A DNA stretch of 64,000 nt from Pyxicephalus adspersus (Eukaryota; Chordata; Amphibia; Anura; Pyxicephalidae): positions 169,381,193-169,445,192 of the forward strand of contig NC_092858.1 of NCBI RefSeq assembly GCF_032062135.1, read 5' to 3'. The notes beneath the pieces are model-generated. The model searched no databases. It saw nothing but the letters and a program-made list of their open reading frames with translations, and was not told the DNA's origin. The translations under genes and the position numbers were made by a program. This document shows, piece after piece, positions 11,206 through 22,539 of the stretch; position 1 is the stretch's first letter; the number at the start of each line of letters is the position of its first letter.

Positions 11206-11945
11206 ATTCTGGACTGGTTTCTTGGGCCAAACCTGCATACTGTGTGTAGAACAACCTCTTGCAGTTTCTATCAGGAGTGCACGTGACAAGGTGACCATGC
11301 AGAAACACAATTAAGAGACAGTTGTTACCCCATAGCCATAAATACCTAGACAAAACCCAGGCAGGATCATCAGGAATTATTTTAATGAAAACGTGTAGGT
11401 TTGCAAGGATTGATATAACTAATGAAATAAGGAAAACATGTTAAATCTTACATGTGATTTAACTCATTGGGTTTATTTGTGCACCAATTACAGATGACCA
11501 CTGTGTATGGAATCTCTGCCCCCCATCCTTAGATCTATTGTATGTGATTGCAAGGGATCTGGTTTATGCTGTTACAGGAGGGAAATGTGGTATTGAAGTT
11601 CCACAACTCATTCAATGTAATAGTCTCAGTGAGGACATAATATACTTTACAATTACTTCATTGTTAGGGCATCAACTCCTCTAAATCCCAAAGCAAGATA
11701 CCCATGCGGTCCCTCAGTTTAATAAACAGAGGTCTGTAGGCTGGGGGCAAGGAATGCATGAACTGGGAGTAAATAAGCACCCTAACTGACCCAATAAATA
11801 ATTTACTATGGGCCAAGAAGAAAAAGTACAGCATTCCTGAAAAGCATGTTTCCTACCTGTAACAACCTTCCAGCAAATGAAATCTTCTACCTGTTACCTG
11901 CCACCATGCTGCAGAAAAAAGACCTCTGTGTAGAGGAAGTGATCT
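11206..11945. other. Unassigned sequence
   Basis: Mixed-composition unique sequence without recognisable features. Confidence 0.4.
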
Positions 11946-11949
11946 CGCT

Positions 11950-12165
11950 TTCTGATGAGCTACTGCAAGATCAATGCACCGAGCAGGGAGAATGCTGATT
12001 CAAGAGCCCTAGCTCTGACATAGCAGGGGACATGTTGGATCTCTGCAGAGAGTTCGCTGGTCTACACAGAGATCAACGATAGTTCTTTGCAGCATGCTTG
12101 CACCATGTAGTGTTTTCTGCTCTGGGTGAGGTTGCTTTGTAAAGAAAACAAATTCTGATACTTGG
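11950..12165. repeat. Segment shared with 31585-31755
   Basis: Both copies contain 'agagc..tagctctgac.cagca', 'cctctgcagagag' and, about 110 bp on, 'ttgt/tt..taaagaaaacaaa'. It may be an old dispersed repeat or a local duplication. It abuts the candidate exon at 12214-12355 but does not include it. Confidence 0.5.
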
Positions 12166-12213
12166 CACACTTTTTGTTTTAAATTCCATTGACCACTTTA
12201 CTACTGTGCATAC

Positions 12214-12355
12214 CAGATTTGTTTTGTCCAGGATCCACTTTTGTTTTTGACAGAAAAAATCTGAAGTAGGAGAAGGCGATATCTACAACTGGGACTTCCT
12301 CTTCTGACACAGACACAATTTCCAAGCTGTTTGTTGGAGGGGCTTCTTCTGGAGC
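12214..12355 (-). CDS. Candidate internal exon, acidic N-terminal segment of a membrane protein (partial gene)
   Basis: This is a 142-bp open segment on the minus strand. A long pyrimidine tract runs into TTTTCTCATTTTCAG, so the first exon base is 12355, and a possible GTATGC donor follows at 12213. Read from the first base it encodes 47 codons without a stop, starting APEEAPPTNS, then SLEIVSVSEEEVPVVDIA, then an aromatic and basic stretch (YFRFFLSKTK). It ends with one spare base (phase 1), which fits the phase-1 start of the candidate exon at 4037-3921. If the donor is not used, the frame runs on to a TAA at 12181-12179, so a terminal-exon reading is possible; I saw no AATAAA just beyond. 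No domain is recognised. The charge pattern suits a cytosolic tail before a membrane span. The initiator exon was not found. The splice signals are seen in the sequence; the gene is inferred. Confidence 0.45.
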
Positions 12356-12474
12356 CTGAAAATGAGAAAAGAATAGATGAGCCAGAGTATTTCATAATAA
12401 ATCATCCTCTTCATTGACCCTCAAACCAAAGAAAGTTTAAAGTTCTTCATAGCCGAGACAGCTCTGGAGAATAG

Positions 12475-14360
12475 AAGAAGAGTTATGAAGGACATAGAGA
12501 CAATTGTGGAGGGTGCAGAGAGAGTTTTAGAGGATGGAGAGACAGCTCTGGGGGTAGTAGGATACTATTTTTGGGTATAGGGACCCTCATAAAAGATAGA
12601 CAGTTGCGAATAGTAAAGAGACAATTCTGAAAGATAGGGAGCGAGTTAAATAGGAAGACAGTTGTTGAAGATAGAGATATAGTTGTGGAGAGTATAGTTC
12701 TTGAGGATAAAGAGACAGTTTGAAGGGATAAAGGGAGAGTTTCATAGAAGGACATACAGCCTTAGGCTATGTACACACGTGCAATATTTGTCGTTAGAAA
12801 ACGAACGATAAACGACCGATCAGCGATTATTCGCGTTTATTTTATAGTTCACAAATCTGTACATGTTCAAACGATACGATCGTTCAAATATAATCCACCA
12901 ATAATGTACACACGCTAGATACGATCGTTTGAACGACGCAGGAAGTGACATGTACCGGAGAAAGTGTACTGCAGAACAATCCACGATCACTGAACGACCG
13001 TACACACAATAGTGAACGATCATCGCCCAATCAGATCCACTGGGATGGTCGTTCGTTGCCAGTGACATTGTTTATCGACGTCGTTGGCCACTTTATCTGG
13101 CGTCGTTGGACGTTTATCGACGTCGTTGGCCACTTTTTCTGTTAACGATTATTGGACGATCGGTTGTTAGTCGTTCGTTTACAATTATTGCACTTGTGTA
13201 CATAGTCATAGACAGACGGCTATGGAGAAAAGAAAAAGGCCCATGGAGGATAGAGTGACAGTTGGTGGAGAGAGAGTTGTAGACTTTGGGGAGACATCTT
13301 TGGGGATAGTGGGATAGTTTTATTTTTTAGATACCATTCTGGAAGATAGGGAGAAAGTTAAGAAGAATAGAGACAGTTGTGAAGGGTGTAGAGACAGTTG
13401 TAGAGGGCTAGTTCTTGAGAATAAAGAGACAGTTTTAAGGAATAAAGGGAAAGTTTAATAGATGTAGAAGGACATAGAGAAAGCTCTTGAGAATAGAAGA
13501 AGAGTATGGAGGACTTATAGACAATTGTGGAGGGTAGATTGGTAGTTGTGAAGGGTGGAGAGAGAGTTGTAGAGGATAGAGAGACAGCTGTGAGGATAGT
13601 GTAATTGATTTTGGATATAAGGCCACTTGTGAAGGATAGACAGTTGTGAATATTAAAGAGACCATTCTGGAAGAAAGGGAGAGAGTCGGGAAAAATAGAG
13701 AGACAGCTGTGGAGGATAGAGATACAGTTGGTGAGGGTGTAGGGACAGTTGTGGAAGAAAGGAAGACAGATGTCATGAAGAGTTGAAGAAAAGAATCAAA
13801 CCAACGAGGAACAAGCATGAGGAATCAAACCAAAGGAATAGAAAGGACATTGTAATGGGAAGAGGGACAGTTGTGATGGAAGAACAAAGGGTTATGAAGA
13901 GTAGATGTGATGGAAGAACAAAGGGTCATGAAGAGTAGATGGAAAGCTGTGGAGGGGAATATTTACAGGGTAGAGGGATAGTAATAAAAGAGTAGAGGAA
14001 CTGTTGTATAGGACATAGGAAGACTTAATCTATGGTATATGTATGTAGAGTTGCAAGATGGAGGAAAATTTATGAAGGGTAAGAAAGTTGTGTACAATAA
14101 AGGAAAAGGTGTGGATGAGCGAGTGAAAGTTAGAAGGGTAGCAGGATGGCCATGGAGAACATGGTGAAAGTTGTGCACAGTAGTCAAAGTTGCAAGGGAT
14201 GACTGTTTTTGACAAATGGTTGTGGAAAACAGAGAGATAGTTCTGGAGGACCGAGGAAAATTTGTGAAGGATAAGGGCGAAGAAGTGGAAATTAGAGGGA
14301 CAGTTATGAAGGACAGGGGGGCGGTTTTGGATGAATGAGGAGTAGTTGTGCAAGGTTTAT
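12475..14360 (+). repeat. Degenerate 21-bp tandem array (GTTGTGGAGGATAGAGAGACA type)
   Basis: Units read roughly ACAGTTGTGGAGGATAGAGA plus one base. Seven-codon periodicity is clear in the reverse frame, which repeats LSLHPPQ-like heptads (open frames of 90, 127 and 107 codons). Such frames are a by-product of a 21-bp repeat. The array is split by the MITE at 12767-13205. Confidence 0.85.
12764..13208. mobile_element. MITE-CG copy 1 (ACGATCGTTCG-type MITE)
   Basis: The terminal inverted repeats are CTATGTACACACGTGCAAT (12767 on) and the complement of ATTGCACTTGTGTACATAG (to 13205). The body is full of AACGATCG/CGATCGTT palindromes and GACGTCGTTGG words. It is inserted in the 21-bp array. It has no transposase; the open frames at 12820-13145 are incidental. 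Confidence 0.85.
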
Positions 14361-14505
14361 GGGCTAAGAAGAGTTGAGGAGCACCTTTAGAGAGGAGAAA
14401 GAAAACTGTGGTGAGGATCTATGCACAAAATAGGGTCAACGGGTTCTTTAGGGAACTAAACCTCTCATAGACCTAAATCTAAATATCTAACACTCTACAG
14501 CAGTA

Positions 14506-14770
14506 TGTCTCAACCAGCGTTCCCCCAGAGGTTTCTGGGGGTTCCTTGAGCAATGAACAATTTGTGTCTCTAAGGGGGGGTTAACTGTCACCAATGATCT
14601 TTTTCGCTATCTGTAGGTATGGCAGCTTCCCACTGATCAGTAGTGTAAGAGACATTCTTCCTACTGTTCACTACACAAATATACTGTGATCTGTATATAT
14701 TGTATTTATTGCAAGGATTCCCTGAAGACCTGAAAGTTATTTAAAGTCCTTCCCCATGTTAAACACTGGT
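14506..14770 (+). repeat. rep-F, most complete copy
   Basis: It runs from 'tctcaaccagcgttcccccagagg' through 'aatgatctttttcgctatctgtag' and 'actgttcactacacaaatatactg' to 'tgaaagttatttaaag...ccatgttaaacactgg'. I use it as the reference for the other copies. Confidence 0.8.
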
Positions 14771-14994
14771 CTGTACAGTATAAATTTCTTCTTCCATTAT
14801 TCCATGATAATCTATTTGAATTCACTCTGCCTAACTCAGACTAGTAAAGGTAGGATTCTAAGTGATCCTTATCACTCATCTTAAAAATCTTTTCTTAAAT
14901 GATATCAGAAGCCATTTTTTAATTTTGGAAAGAGTATGGGAAGGGTAAAACCACTGTCAGATTTTTTTTTTATTTTGCAATATAGGTATGAGTG

Positions 14995-15062
14995 AAACAT
15001 TGCTCCATATCAATATAATAGACTCCTATCTTCTCTGCAGTGGCCATGGCTGGAGTTTGTTG
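14995..15062 (+). repeat. Duplicated block, copy 1 of 2 (second at 16848-16912)
   Basis: 'atataatagactc.tatcttctc' followed by CAGTGGCCATGGCTGG and 'gtttgttgt' occurs here and again 1.85 kb later with few differences. The two copies bracket the ~190-bp tandem array. Confidence 0.8.
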
Positions 15063-15439
15063 TGTCAGGGGGATTTTTCTTCACTTTCTGTACTGTGGTT
15101 TAATGGTATGGAACATCTTCCCAACGTGAGAAAAACCCTTATAAGTTTTTACTGGGACACTTGAACCCTTTGCAAGATTTCCCCTCCCCTGTCTTTTGTA
15201 GTGGCAATTTAACATTTTCTATTACCTGAGGACCATAGCATATCATAAAAATTAGAGCAAATGTACTCAATGGAGACACAGAGAGCAAGAAAAAGCTCAA
15301 AAAAATGGTAACCCCTTATCCAAAAAATTAAAAAAAAAAATTAATTTATACATGGAACAAGGCAACCTACCAACATTCCTGCCATGTATGGTCATTATAG
15401 TCATAAAGCCATTCTTGCTATACATAGCCATATTTAATG

Positions 15440-16830
15440 ATGAAGGTTCGTTCAAACTAATTGGAATTTCGGAAAAATTGCCATATGCATGACCAATATT
15501 AGTAGAAACTGAGAAGAGACATGTAAAACATCTTTATATTGACACAGCACAAGGCAACCTACCAACATTCCTAGCCTTAGCCTGTTTGATCATTTTTAGC
15601 AACTTAAATTTGGTTCAATTAATTGAAATTTTGAGAAAATTGCCAAATACATGACCAATTATTTGTAGAAATTGGGAACAGACATGTAAAACATCTTTAC
15701 TTTAGCCATTTTTTTGCAAAGACATGTCCCAAGGCAAACTACCAATATTCCTGCCATATATATTTATAAATTGTTGGTGCTAGGCTGTCCTGACCTGTTT
15801 GGTCCTTTTTAGCAAATTAAATTTGATCAAAACTATTTGGAATTTTTGGAAAATTGCCATATGCATGAACAAACATTCATAGAAACTGAGAACAGACATG
15901 TAAAACATCTTTACAATGGCCAAGACAACCTACTATCACTCCTGACATATACATCTATAAGCTGTTATTATTATTATAATTATTATTACACAGTATTTAT
16001 ACAGCGCCATCATATTATGCAGCACTGTCCAAAGTCCATAGTCGTGTCACTAACTGTCTCTCAGAGGAGCTCACAATCTTATGTCCCTACCATAGTCATA
16101 TGTTATTAATGTAGTCTAAGGTCAATTTAGGGGGAAGCCAATTAACCTAACTGCATGTTTTTGGGATGTGGGAGGAAACCCACACAGACACGGGGGGGGA
16201 ACCTGCAAACTCTATGCAGATAGCTGTTGGTGGTAGGTTGTCATATGCATGGCCAAACATTGGTGGAAACTGAGAACAGACATCCTTACTTTCACGATTG
16301 TTTTGCTATTTTGAGACATGAAGCAAGGCAACCTACCAACATTCTCACCATATATATCTATATATTGTTGGTTGTAAGTTCGCTTGACCTGTTCTTTTTT
16401 AGCAATGAAAATTGGTTCAAACTAATTGAATTTTTGGGAAAATTGCCATATACAAGGCTAAACATTGGTGGAAAATATGAACAGACATGTTAAACATCCT
16501 TATATTGACACAGCACAAAGCAACCAACACTCCTGCTATATACATCTATAAACCATTGGTGGTAGGTAGCCTTGACCTGTTTGATCCTTTTTTAGCAAAA
16601 GAAGAAAGTTTGTGAAAATAAATTTAAAATTGCTATAAGCATGGCCAAACATTAGACACTGGGTCAGACATGTAAAACATCCTTACATTGGCCAAGGCAA
16701 CCTACCAATATTTGTGCCATATACATCTATAAACTGTTGGTGGTAGGTTGCCTTGACCTGTTCAGTTATTTTTAGCATTGAAATTTTGGGAAAATTGACA
16801 TATGCAGGACCAGTCATTGGTAGAAATAGG
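15440..16830 (+). repeat. Diverged tandem repeat, about 160-215 bp, seven copies
   Basis: The landmark 'aaaattgccatatgcatgaccaa' or a variant occurs near 15475, 15638, 15852, 16240, 16440, 16630 and 16793. Each is followed by 'cagacatgtaaaacatc', 'aaggcaacctaccaa' and 'ccttgacctgttt'. The long interval at 15852-16240 is due to the inserted SINE. Confidence 0.85.
15963..16228 (-). mobile_element. SINE-B, 5'-truncated, inserted in the tandem array
   Basis: It reads, in reverse, from the (TTA)n tail through CAGTATTTATACAGCGCC, 'aatcttatgtccctaccatagtc' and 'aacctaactgcatgttttt' to 'ctctatgcagatag', stopping before the tRNA-like head present in the copies at 37545 and 45281. Confidence 0.85.
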
Positions 16831-16847
16831 ACAGAAGTGGAAATATT

Positions 16848-16912
16848 TCTCTATGGCAATATAATAGACTCTTACCTTCTCTTCAGTGGCCATGGCTGGT
16901 GTTTGTTGTATG
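16848..16912 (+). repeat. Duplicated block, copy 2 of 2 (first at 14995-15062)
   Basis: It repeats the block ending GGCCATGGCTGGTGTTTGTT. The next 200 bp contain CpG-bearing unique sequence (16915-17095) without a recognised function. Confidence 0.75.
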
Positions 16913-17435
16913 CCGTCCTATCATCATTAGGCAGAATGCCACGTCTGGCCGGTGCGCACCGTATCGTCTCTGTCTGACCACCTGTGTGCAGCGAAGGGTG
17001 ATGGAAGCGATATCTTGTAACTGAGACCCTACAATGACACCCGATAGCCAGGGATGTCTCTATAGAGACCAGGAAAGCAGAAATCACTTACCGTATTGAT
17101 CAGGACACAGTGATGAGTAGTAATGACAAATCATACAGAGAGAGAAACTAAGATGATAAAGTGCAAAAACATTGATGGAACAAACAAATTCTGAAGATAA
17201 AAGTCCACTTAACCGATAAGAAGGTTTCTGCTTCTAGATTATACAATGCATGAGAACACTGAAGACTACTTACAGGAAACTTACCTGGATGGAAATGATG
17301 GAGAAGCCATTGTAGACTTAATTTATTTGCAGGACCTTATGCTAATCCCGGAATTTCTTGAAATGGATTTTGGTGGACTATTACAGATTTTTATGGGATG
17401 AGCTTTCGTTTTTTTTCATAAAAAAAGTAAATACA

Positions 17436-17439
<4 letters not shown>

Positions 17440-17472
<33 letters not shown>

Positions 17473-17627
17473 AAACAGGATTTATTTTGCACTAACACAC
17501 TACGTAGCGCTGTTCATTAAATAGGGGCTGCAAATGACAGACAGATACAGACAGTGACACAGGAGGAGGAGAGGACCCTGCCCCAAAGAGCTTACAATCT
17601 AGGAGGTGGGGGAAGTAGCACACAATA
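17440..17627 (-). mobile_element. SINE-A copy
   Basis: The (TTA)n tail leads into 'aataaacaggattta', 'aataggggctgcaaatgacagacagatacagacag', 'gaggaccctgccccaaagagcttacaatctaggagg' and 'ggaagtagcacacaat'. The tail and adjacent 30 bp are shared with SINE-B; the rest is distinct. Confidence 0.85.
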
Positions 17628-17911
17628 GGAGGGGAGATATGCAGTGGTGGGCAGTAGTGAGGGTTTAGTAGATAGAAGAAAACGGGTAGGCAAGCCTGAA
17701 AAAAATGGGTTTTGAGTGCTCTTTTAAATGAGCATAAATTAGTAGCAAGCCAACTAGCCTCTCAACTCCTTAATGAACTAAAATCACATGACCCCAAAAT
17801 GCCAAGCCTAAGATTAACCTAATCCAATGCCTGAACCTGACTTGTCCATTCTTTGTTATCCAGGGGTCATACTGATATTGTCCAACATCCAAAGGTTAAA
17901 ATTTTTTGTTG

Positions 17912-17930
17912 GGGGGGGGGGGGGTGTATG
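17912..17930 (+). repeat. Poly-G tract
   Basis: An uninterrupted G run of about 14 followed by GTGTATGCGGGAACG. It could form a quadruplex and is prone to sequencing-length error. Confidence 0.8.
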
Positions 17931-18202
17931 CGGGAACGTGTGTGGGAGGGTAAAAAATGAATGCATACTATTTTATCATTGAGTTAAAGTAAACTTTGCT
18001 GGGCAATAGTCCAGACAGACTAGGATGCAGCATGATGTACAAGATAAGGTGGTCTGTGATGTGCAGGTAAAACAGCACAATGTACAAAGGGCCTCACTTA
18101 CAATGGTGGTCACTGTGGGACCCCTATACATTGATTGGGGAAGTACCCCCTATGTTTAGAACATGTAAACTCACATGGGCTATTTATGTTGCATGGTGCA
18201 AT

Positions 18203-18428
18203 GAGCCTAATTTAATAAAGCTCTCCAAGGCTGGAGAGAATACACTTTCATCAGTGAAGCTGGGTGATCCAGCAAACCTGGAATGGATCTGGTCAAGGAT
18301 TCAAAACATTTGCTAGCCATTAGCAAATGACTTTGAAAAAAAAAATATTCCAGGTTTGCTGGATCACCCAGCTTCACTGATGAAATTGTATCCTCTACAG
18401 CCTTGGAGAGCTTTAATAAATCAGTCCC
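18203..18428. mobile_element. Hairpin MITE (MITE-HP) copy 1
   Basis: This is a near-perfect palindrome. The left arm reads 'aataaagctctccaaggctggagag...cagtgaagctgggtgatccagcaaacctgg' and the right arm is its reverse complement, with a short central 'tttgctag' region. Ends are CCTAATTTAATAAAG / CTTTAATAAATCAG. There is no coding capacity. The 'open frames' here are the two arms read in opposite directions. Confidence 0.9.
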
Positions 18429-18429
18429 A

Positions 18430-19478
18430 ATGAAGGAAGCACTGACTCCCTCAGACATCACTTTGCTAGGTTTAAATAGCCATTCCCCAAGCTCCGATTG
18501 ACTTCCTATTGAAGGAACTACTCTAGCAGAATTTATTAGTCATTCCCTAAGGCGGGGCCTCCTTTAGACACTTGTGCACCTTGGTTGAGCCCAAAGACCA
18601 CTGATTGCCAACTCCAAATAGAGAGATTGCAGACAGGCTTGTATCTTGGCTGCAAAATATCTGGGTAATGTTTCAGATTTGAAGAACTTGGTGAAAATAC
18701 TGAATCCTGGTCATGCAAAACAGATTGTCAATCCAGATTCTGACCCATAGGCTATATGTTGGGTAAACCCACCAACAACCAAGCTCCAGCACTTCTTATG
18801 CACCTCTTCTGCAAATTCATCCCTTAACTGCTAAACATATCTTATCTAGCTAAACTAACTTATCCCTGAACTGCTAAAAGCATGCAGGTAACATATAAAG
18901 CCACCCAAACCTCAGAACTAGCTGATCCAACAAATCCAGGCTTCAAATTTCATTCCAGACATAACAGGGTTTAATATTGCTGGAAAACAATTCTGGGGCA
19001 CAAAGATTGCCTGCCAGGTATGCAGGGCCATACGTATGTGTGATAGGGCCCCATAGCAAATCTATAGCCTCTCAATGATAATTTCTCTAGTGATATAGAA
19101 TTTTTTTTGTTGTTTTCATGTATATATTACACATTTATCTCTGGACAGCATTGGGCCCCCCAGGCCCCAGGACAAGTAGCACAATATGGCAAACTATAGC
19201 TGTACTTGTACCACCTGTACATTTGTAAGAAATTATTATTAATTGCTCTATGTGGTCACTCTGCCTGCAACAAAATTTAACAAGCAGTAACCCAGGTCTC
19301 TGATATACCCCCTCCAACAACCTACACCATGTCATTGGCCAGTGAAGTCCCCCATTCCAATGACAGGCCAATGGAAACCCTTAGAAGGGCCAGGTTGTCA
19401 ACTGGTTGCAATACAAAGCTCCCTGGGCATTGGGGAGCCCAACCTGGATGTGACGGCGCCTGGAGGTGCAGATTTAAT
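18430..19478. other. Unassigned sequence
   Basis: No gene found. The stretch 19020-19160 with 'gggccccccaggccccagg' is GC-richer but has no clear second copy. Confidence 0.45.
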
Positions 19479-19479
19479 A

Positions 19480-19830
19480 ACTTAAGCTAAAATTAAAACA
19501 ATCTTTCCTTTCTGGAGCAATAAATGCAACATATAAGCGGTGATTATGTGATAAGACCTCTTTAAAAAAATCCAGCACAACCATAAGTGTCTGCGGCGTG
19601 TTATTACATCAGGTGAGGGATGGTCATGAACTCGGCAATCCTCAGCAGAGTGCATGTCTCTGAAAACAGAATACTTTCACTATCACAGACCAAAATGCTC
19701 TTAAAATATTAATGGGTTCAGCGGAGCAGACCTGCTGCACAGCACACACCTCCGGTAATGCGATCTACTGAGTGAAACCCAGTCACAGTGAACCCTCCAT
19801 TGCTGGTAAGAAATATTCATTAAAGTAAAG
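19480..19830. other. Enhancer-like unique island
   Basis: Unique sequence with GTGATTATGTGATAAG (GATA-like), 'aaaatattaatggg', 'aagaaatattcattaaag' and 'agcattcattaacat', and scattered CpG. No open frame of note. The role is inferred only from uniqueness and motif content. Confidence 0.3.
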
Positions 19831-20122
19831 CATTCATTAACATAACAGGTCTGTATAATTACACCTCTAACATCACAATATATAGGATATATACAAAAGC
19901 CCCAACTTTTATCATTAATTAGTTTTTTAGAGCTCCAGTAGCTTTACCTATGGTGTATTTAGTCTGCTGCAGACAGGAGGAAGAGTTTTCTCAGTCTCCC
20001 CACCCTCAGACTGCAACATTGTAACATCAATTACAATGCAAGGATGCAAAACAGAAACAAATATAAACTATAAAAATATAAAATATAAAAGAATTTAAAC
20101 ATACAATGCAAAACAGAAAAAA

Positions 20123-20673
20123 GATACAAAACAAAACTGATATAAAGAATAGCTGGCAATGATTGATAAAAAGTCTATAGAAAACTTTTTTCCAAACAAG
20201 TAAACATCACAGCTGTGCTTTCTATCACTTCATGTATGCTGACGCAGCGTCAAAATTCATGTAAAGGACCTTTTTATACAACTTGGCATATGACTATGAA
20301 TTTAACCCTTCTGTCCGTTGAATGAGATACGGTTGATTTGAAACGGCCTGAACCTAATGCTGCTGACTCTTATTATATGTTGCTGTACACTTTTGCTTTT
20401 GCTGGAATAAAGCAAGGCCCTTTTGGCATCAGACTGCTACCTATCCCCTGCAGAAGCGGTATAATTTGCGAAACGCGTTGGGCTTATTTGACATTGCTCA
20501 GACAACAGTTCTTTGTCTATGTAAGATGTGTTGTGTAGGATGATTTTAATCATGTGCTTTTTGTAATGTGCAGAATTTTACTTGAAAAAATATTGTTTGG
20601 AATAAAGTTTTCTATATACGTTTTATCAATCATTGCCAGCAGTTCCCTATCTGTTTCAGTTTTGTTTTGTATC
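20123..20673. mobile_element. Foldback element with ~75-bp inverted ends and a GAAACGCGTTGGG core
   Basis: GATACAAAACAAAACTGA (20123) faces its complement TCAGTTTTGTTTTGTATC (to 20673). Inside, 'tggcaatgattgataaaa' and 'atagaaaac..t.ttccaaac' are also mirrored. The core carries 'gaagcggtataatttgcgaaacgcgttggg'. Non-coding. Confidence 0.8.
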
Positions 20674-21024
20674 ACTAGTGAGGGATATGGCAAGTTACTG
20701 GCGTTTTTTCTCTAGTTGTGGAATAAGTATTATACCCTTACAATGCAATTATAGTTTTCTTTTAATCCCCCTGCATTCCCACAAATGAATATGGTAATAG
20801 CAGGGAGCTTTGTCTTTACTGCTCCCTGGTGTCTCCCAGGTAGTGCCCCAGGTGTGGTGGAGAGTCCAGTCTGTATAGTTTAGATAGTTGCATTTATACT
20901 TTACTGATATTAGAGAAAATTGTAGAAAAAGAATATCTCTAGTACATGAAAAAGATGCAGCTGAGCCCATGTCAGAGGGTCCAGCTTGAGGGCCAAGATC
21001 TTCACATACATACATACATTCCTT

Positions 21025-21205
21025 TTGTGTGATACTCCCCCCGCCTCCTAGATTGTAAGCTCTTCGGGGCAGGGTCCTCTCCTCCTCACTGTCTGTATTT
21101 GTCTGTCATTTGCTACCCCTGTATAATGTACAGCACTGCCTACTATGTTGTTGCTATTTAAATCCTGTTCATTATTATTAATAATAATAATAATAATAAT
21201 TAGTA
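21025..21205 (+). mobile_element. SINE-A copy
   Basis: It begins TTGTGTGATACT, runs through 'cctagattgtaagctcttcgggg' and 'tgtctgtcatttgc', and ends in the shared tail plus (TAA)n. The same 5' start occurs at 32462, suggesting a true element end or a common truncation point. Confidence 0.85.
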
Positions 21206-21379
21206 TTTCTTTAAAAGACAAGGATACGTTTATTAAGATATGGTTTACATAAAATAATATTTATAATAAAATCCTGGCCTATATGTGGCCCCTAAGGAAT
21301 GGAGTTCGACTCTCGTTGTTTATGTAATATATAGCACCAAGATTATACCAGAGAAAATTGTGCATATAAATATTTGTAT

Positions 21380-21845
21380 AAGATTGGTAACAACAGAACT
21401 TGAGAAAAGAGATCACAGAGAGGAGAGGTCAGAATATGAGAAGAAAGGAGAGGAGGGAAAAGGATAGGTGAGAAGAAATGGCAGGAAGAGGTGATATAAT
21501 TAGAGAGGAGAAGTTGGGAGGGAAGAAGAGAGGAGTGCAGACAGAATTGGAGAGGAGAGGTGGGAGGATTTAAGGAGAGGAAAAGTGAGATGAGAAGGCA
21601 AGTAGACAGTATGAGAAGAAAGCGAGAAAGATTAAAGGTGAAACAAGGAGGAATGAGAACAAGAGTAGAGATGAAGGCTAGAATTAGGGAGGAGAAGTGG
21701 GAAGGTGAGAGCAGAGAACATAGAAATATGGAGAAGACAGAAGTGAATAAGGTGTGGAGATGAGATGAGAAAAGAGAAGATTCAGCAAGAGAGAGGAAAA
21801 GAAAAGAGAGACGAGGACAGGAGAAACAGAGATCAGAAACCCGGC
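21380..21845 (+). repeat. Purine-rich (GA) tract with strong strand asymmetry
   Basis: About 460 bp composed mainly of A and G in irregular GAGAGGAGA-type words. Open frames on either strand are Arg/Glu/Lys-rich or Leu/Ser-rich low complexity and not credible genes. Confidence 0.8.
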
Positions 21846-21884
21846 TGTGTGTGTAGGGGTTACAAAAAATATCATTGTTCTCTT

Positions 21885-22219
21885 TTAACCTCTCTGCCAG
21901 TATTCCCGAGTGTGGCTCGGGGTGGATTTTCCAACCAAAAGCGGTAACTTTGCCAGGGAGTTAACCAAATCCTACCTGGTTACCACGTTCCAGCGGCATC
22001 CTCCAGCCCGGCATCTGTGTCCTGGTATTTGAACGTTGGGGACACGAGACCAGGACAAGCAGATGCCGGCCAGGCATCTGCTGGCGAGCCTTAGGCTGGA
22101 GGGCAGGACCGTGGGGCAGGTAGGCGGGACCGGGTGGCAAATGTAAAATAATGAGGATTTTTAAATGTACCGCTTTTACATTTAAAAATCCTCATTATTC
22201 AGACCTCCGGGGAGGTTAA
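21885..22219. mobile_element. TTAA-flanked MITE (TTAACCTCTCTGCC type) with internal hairpin
   Basis: It starts TTAACCTCTCTG and ends GGGGAGGTTAA, giving inverted ends and TTAA duplications as in piggyBac-like elements. An internal hairpin has 23-nt perfect arms at 22147-22169 and 22177-22199 around a 7-nt loop. CpG is fairly well kept. Confidence 0.8.
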
Positions 22220-22295
22220 GTGAAACTCTTTTTATGAGAGTTCCCAAAGTATATTTATCCAACTGGCGTGTGGTTGGTGACTCCCCAGCTCTTCT

Positions 22296-22536
22296 AAGGC
22301 TAGGTACACACGTCAGATAATTCCCCTCCAATATTCCTTTCGGGGCTGGTATCTGGCGCGTGTACAGCACTCGTCCCAAGTCGATGGATCCTCCTGGCTG
22401 ATCAATATACGAATGAAAAACAATCATAACACAAGTGAAGGGGAGACAGAGCAGTGTGGGTCTGTATGTACAGCACTCATTCAGTATATTGTCGGTGGAA
22501 ACTGTTCACAATTATTGCACATGTGTATGTATCCTT
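22296..22536. mobile_element. MITE-T copy (GGCTAGGTACACACGTCAGAT)
   Basis: The left end is AAGGCTAGGTACACACGTCA; the right end 'gcacatgtgtatgtatcctta' is its diverged inverse. The body shares 'gtgtacagcactcgt' and 'tgatcaatata' words with the copy at 31914. Confidence 0.7.
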
Positions 22537-22539
22537 ACT

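Larger units (their letters stand above)
4038..12213 (-). other. Putative intron between the two candidate exons
   Basis: If the two minus-strand exons belong together, this 8.2-kb stretch is an intron with a GTATGC donor (12213) and a CAG acceptor (4038). It carries tandem arrays, nested repeats and enhancer-like islands described separately. The assignment depends wholly on the exon calls. Confidence 0.35.

Noticed and set aside
12179..12355. BCAS1-like C-terminal or internal exon (aromatic/basic RFFL text)
   Set aside because: Only a four-residue resemblance, and no other motif of that family was found nearby.
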